Positions 62,601 through 64,000 of a DNA stretch of 64,000 nt are shown piece by piece. Positions within the stretch are counted from its first letter, which is position 1. Each line of letters opens with the position of its first letter. The DNA lies in contig NC_092520.1 of the NCBI RefSeq assembly GCF_037038585.1, forward strand, positions 62,888,001 to 62,952,000. Direction: 5' to 3'. The position numbers and the translations under genes are program-made. The stretch is from Patagioenas fasciata. Taxonomy: Eukaryota > Chordata > Aves > Columbiformes > Columbidae. Below the pieces are notes generated by a model. It worked only from the letters and a program-made list of their open reading frames with translations, searched no databases and was not told where the DNA came from.

Positions 62601-64000
62601 AAAATATCTGTACAGCTATGAAAGTCAGCCTGAGTGCAACCATCAGGAAGAAGAGGAAGAGGCAGGGAAAGCTAGACACATCAGAGGACCAACTTAAAGG
62701 CCTCCAATGCTAACTTTTTCTTGTTTCATTAATTCCTCCCTCAGACTTTCATCTCCTCAGCACAATTGCTCCAGAAGTCGCATGGGAGCACCTCTGAGAA
62801 GAAAAAAGCGCACACTTTGTTCTACCTGCTCACATGCTCTCCTAAGACACCACAGGAGAAATTGCAAGCGGGGCAGAAAGGGTTACTAAAACCATAAATA
62901 ATTTTGTTACATCAGATGCTTTTGGAAAGTGTTCTGTAAAACGTAACGCTGGCACTGCTACCATGTGCTAGTACACATAGAAGTGATGTTTCATACCTGT
63001 TTTTCTCCAAAGGACATCCCAAGGGCATTAAAAAAGCCTTCTATATAGGAAATAATGCTTCCATACACAACAGAGCTTCTAGGAGATCCAGCATCCTGTT
63101 TAAAAAACACTCAAAAGAGATTGTCCAGTCAATACATATTACAGAACTCAGCATCTCTCTGCAGCCCAGTCCACAAGGGAAAACTATGACTAAATCTACA
63201 GATCTATCTCCATCAGTAACACCTGCCCAGACAGGAACTTTTACAGAGATACAAAAGCATCTCACAACACAAAGGAAAAAGATTTACGTAAATGGGAGAG
63301 GGGAAGAGCTTATTACCAGCATGCACAGCGAGGAGAAGAGATGCATGAAGCTGCCCTGCGTTACATGTGTACAGTAAATTAGACTTAAAAATAACACTTC
63401 TGGGCATGAAAGGGCTGTGTGTATGAAAACAAAATAAAAGAATAAAATCCCAGCTCAAAGGCTACCTATAAAATCAATTGTTTAAAAAAGAAAAATCAAA
63501 TCCTGTTTTGAGTCTCATGGATTTAAACAACGTGAAGACTGCTTTGAGATAGTTTATGGTGTTTTGTCATACCCTGGTAGCATCAGCAACCACCAGGAAC
63601 AGCGATAGAATAGCAATTTTAAGAACACATGTATTTCTTTCTTTCCTCCATATTTATTTCACACACACACAAAAAAATCAAGATTAAATGATAAACTCAG
63701 AAGCAATTTAGGGGACTAACCTTGCCTAAAAAAAAAAAAGAGTGATGACATAGACAACCAAACTAGCAGCTGGCACTGGATTTTATCCAACATATCCATT
63801 AAGGCCTGAGATAAGCCATAACCTAAAATTTGCAAGAGATCTGAACTGGAAGGGGGTGAAGCAGGGCGCTGAGGGAACAAACAAGAATGTGCCAACTAAG
63901 GTAAGAATAGCAAGAAAGTTAAAGAAAGGGATGAGCAGTTATGCTTCTGCGAATTTACTCAGTTCTTAAGGCCAAAAACTACATGCACAGCCAGTAAGGG
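56573..64000 (-). CDS. CARS2: CARS2: mitochondrial cysteinyl-tRNA synthetase, 3' part (three exons, partial)
   Basis: Three minus-strand exons join in phase 0: 63095-62997, 59996-59733 and 56647-56573, giving 145 C-terminal residues and a stop. The enzyme charges mitochondrial tRNA-Cys. Visible landmarks are [56 protein letters not shown] and STWEIVE, all typical of the C-terminal tRNA-binding region of vertebrate CARS2. The catalytic Rossmann domain and its HIGH/KMSKS motifs lie beyond the right edge. The gene is convergent with NAXD, as in human 13q34. No further exon was found between 63096 and 64000. Confidence 0.93.
56648..59732 (-). other. CARS2: CARS2 last intron
   Basis: GT-AG on the minus strand, 3.1 kb. 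It contains the short CR1 piece at 57372 and nothing else I can support. Confidence 0.75.
57372..57522 (-). mobile_element. CR1 LINE short 3' fragment, antisense
   Basis: GGTTGGGGTTGGAAGGGAGC, CATCCAGTCCAACCC and GAGAAGGAGACTCCACAACC match the CR1 3' end. It closely resembles the corresponding part of the copy at 104-1180. It lies in the last CARS2 intron. Confidence 0.88.
59733..59996 (-). CDS. CARS2: CARS2 penultimate exon
   Basis: Acceptor TTTCTAG and donor GTAACC on the minus strand bound 88 codons. It holds [20 protein letters not shown] and [19 protein letters not shown]. Between them an Ala/Glu/Gln-rich stretch (from [11 protein letters not shown] to [10 protein letters not shown]) seems longer than I recall for mammals. 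Confidence 0.93.
59997..62996 (-). other. CARS2: CARS2 intron
   Basis: GT-AG on the minus strand, 3.0 kb. A purine-rich, moderately GC-rich stretch lies at 60600-61180; its open frames on both strands look like composition artefacts. Confidence 0.7.
62997..63095 (-). CDS. CARS2: CARS2 internal exon
   Basis: Acceptor TTTAAACAG and donor GTATGA on the minus strand bound 33 codons reading [20 protein letters not shown] and [13 protein letters not shown], phase 0 on both sides. It joins directly to the next exon's VALAGGDS. Confidence 0.9.
63096..64000 (-). other. CARS2: CARS2 intron, runs off the window
   Basis: No further CARS2 exon is visible. The sequence is A-rich with poly(A) at 63729-63740. 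Confidence 0.6.

Noticed and set aside
63555-63740. Possible further CARS2 exon on the minus strand
   Set aside because: Sequences resembling splice sites exist, but the translation between them has stops and none of the conserved residues expected before the DAGSPRS segment.

Overview
The window is vertebrate nuclear DNA, almost certainly from a bird. Genes have short GT-AG-bounded exons separated by kilobase introns, there is a strong CpG island, and nearly all recognisable interspersed repeats are CR1 LINEs ending in the typical avian TTCTGTGATTCTATG-like 3' tail. I saw no prokaryotic operon, CRISPR array, rRNA or tRNA. The species cannot be fixed from sequence alone.

Layout. Positions 1-1900 hold a 5'-truncated antisense CR1 and unremarkable sequence. 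Positions 1890-4620 are a CpG island carrying two promoters. The main gene is NAXD (CARKD), the ATP-dependent NAD(P)H-hydrate dehydratase, on the + strand from 2287 to about 53590. I reconstructed ten coding exons, two of them with phase-compatible junctions to two alternative first exons. One first exon (2287-2353) is arginine-rich and mitochondrial-like; the other (2432-2513) is a hydrophobic signal peptide. The reading frame runs without a break to a TGA at 53243-53245 and gives 341 or 336 residues.

Inside NAXD intron 1, same strand, lies a second complete two-exon gene (3934-4492 and 5760-6163, 320 residues). It encodes a Myb/SANT-like (trihelix) DNA-binding protein with an acidic middle, a SUMO-type motif, a basic nuclear localisation motif and a C-terminal coiled coil. 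I do not recognise it as a named gene. All its relevant splice boundaries are phase 1, as are both NAXD first-exon junctions, so in-frame hybrid transcripts with NAXD are formally possible. This is the most interesting part of the window.

Positions 53590-56470 are the short intergenic space between convergent genes. The 3' end of CARS2 (mitochondrial cysteinyl-tRNA synthetase) follows on the - strand, with its last three coding exons at 62997-63095, 59733-59996 and 56573-56647; the rest lies beyond the right edge. NAXD next to CARS2, tail to tail, is the same order as on human chromosome 13q34, which supports both calls. The long introns hold six clear CR1 fragments, a few much older CR1 relics, AT dinucleotide tracts and many T/G-rich simple tracts.
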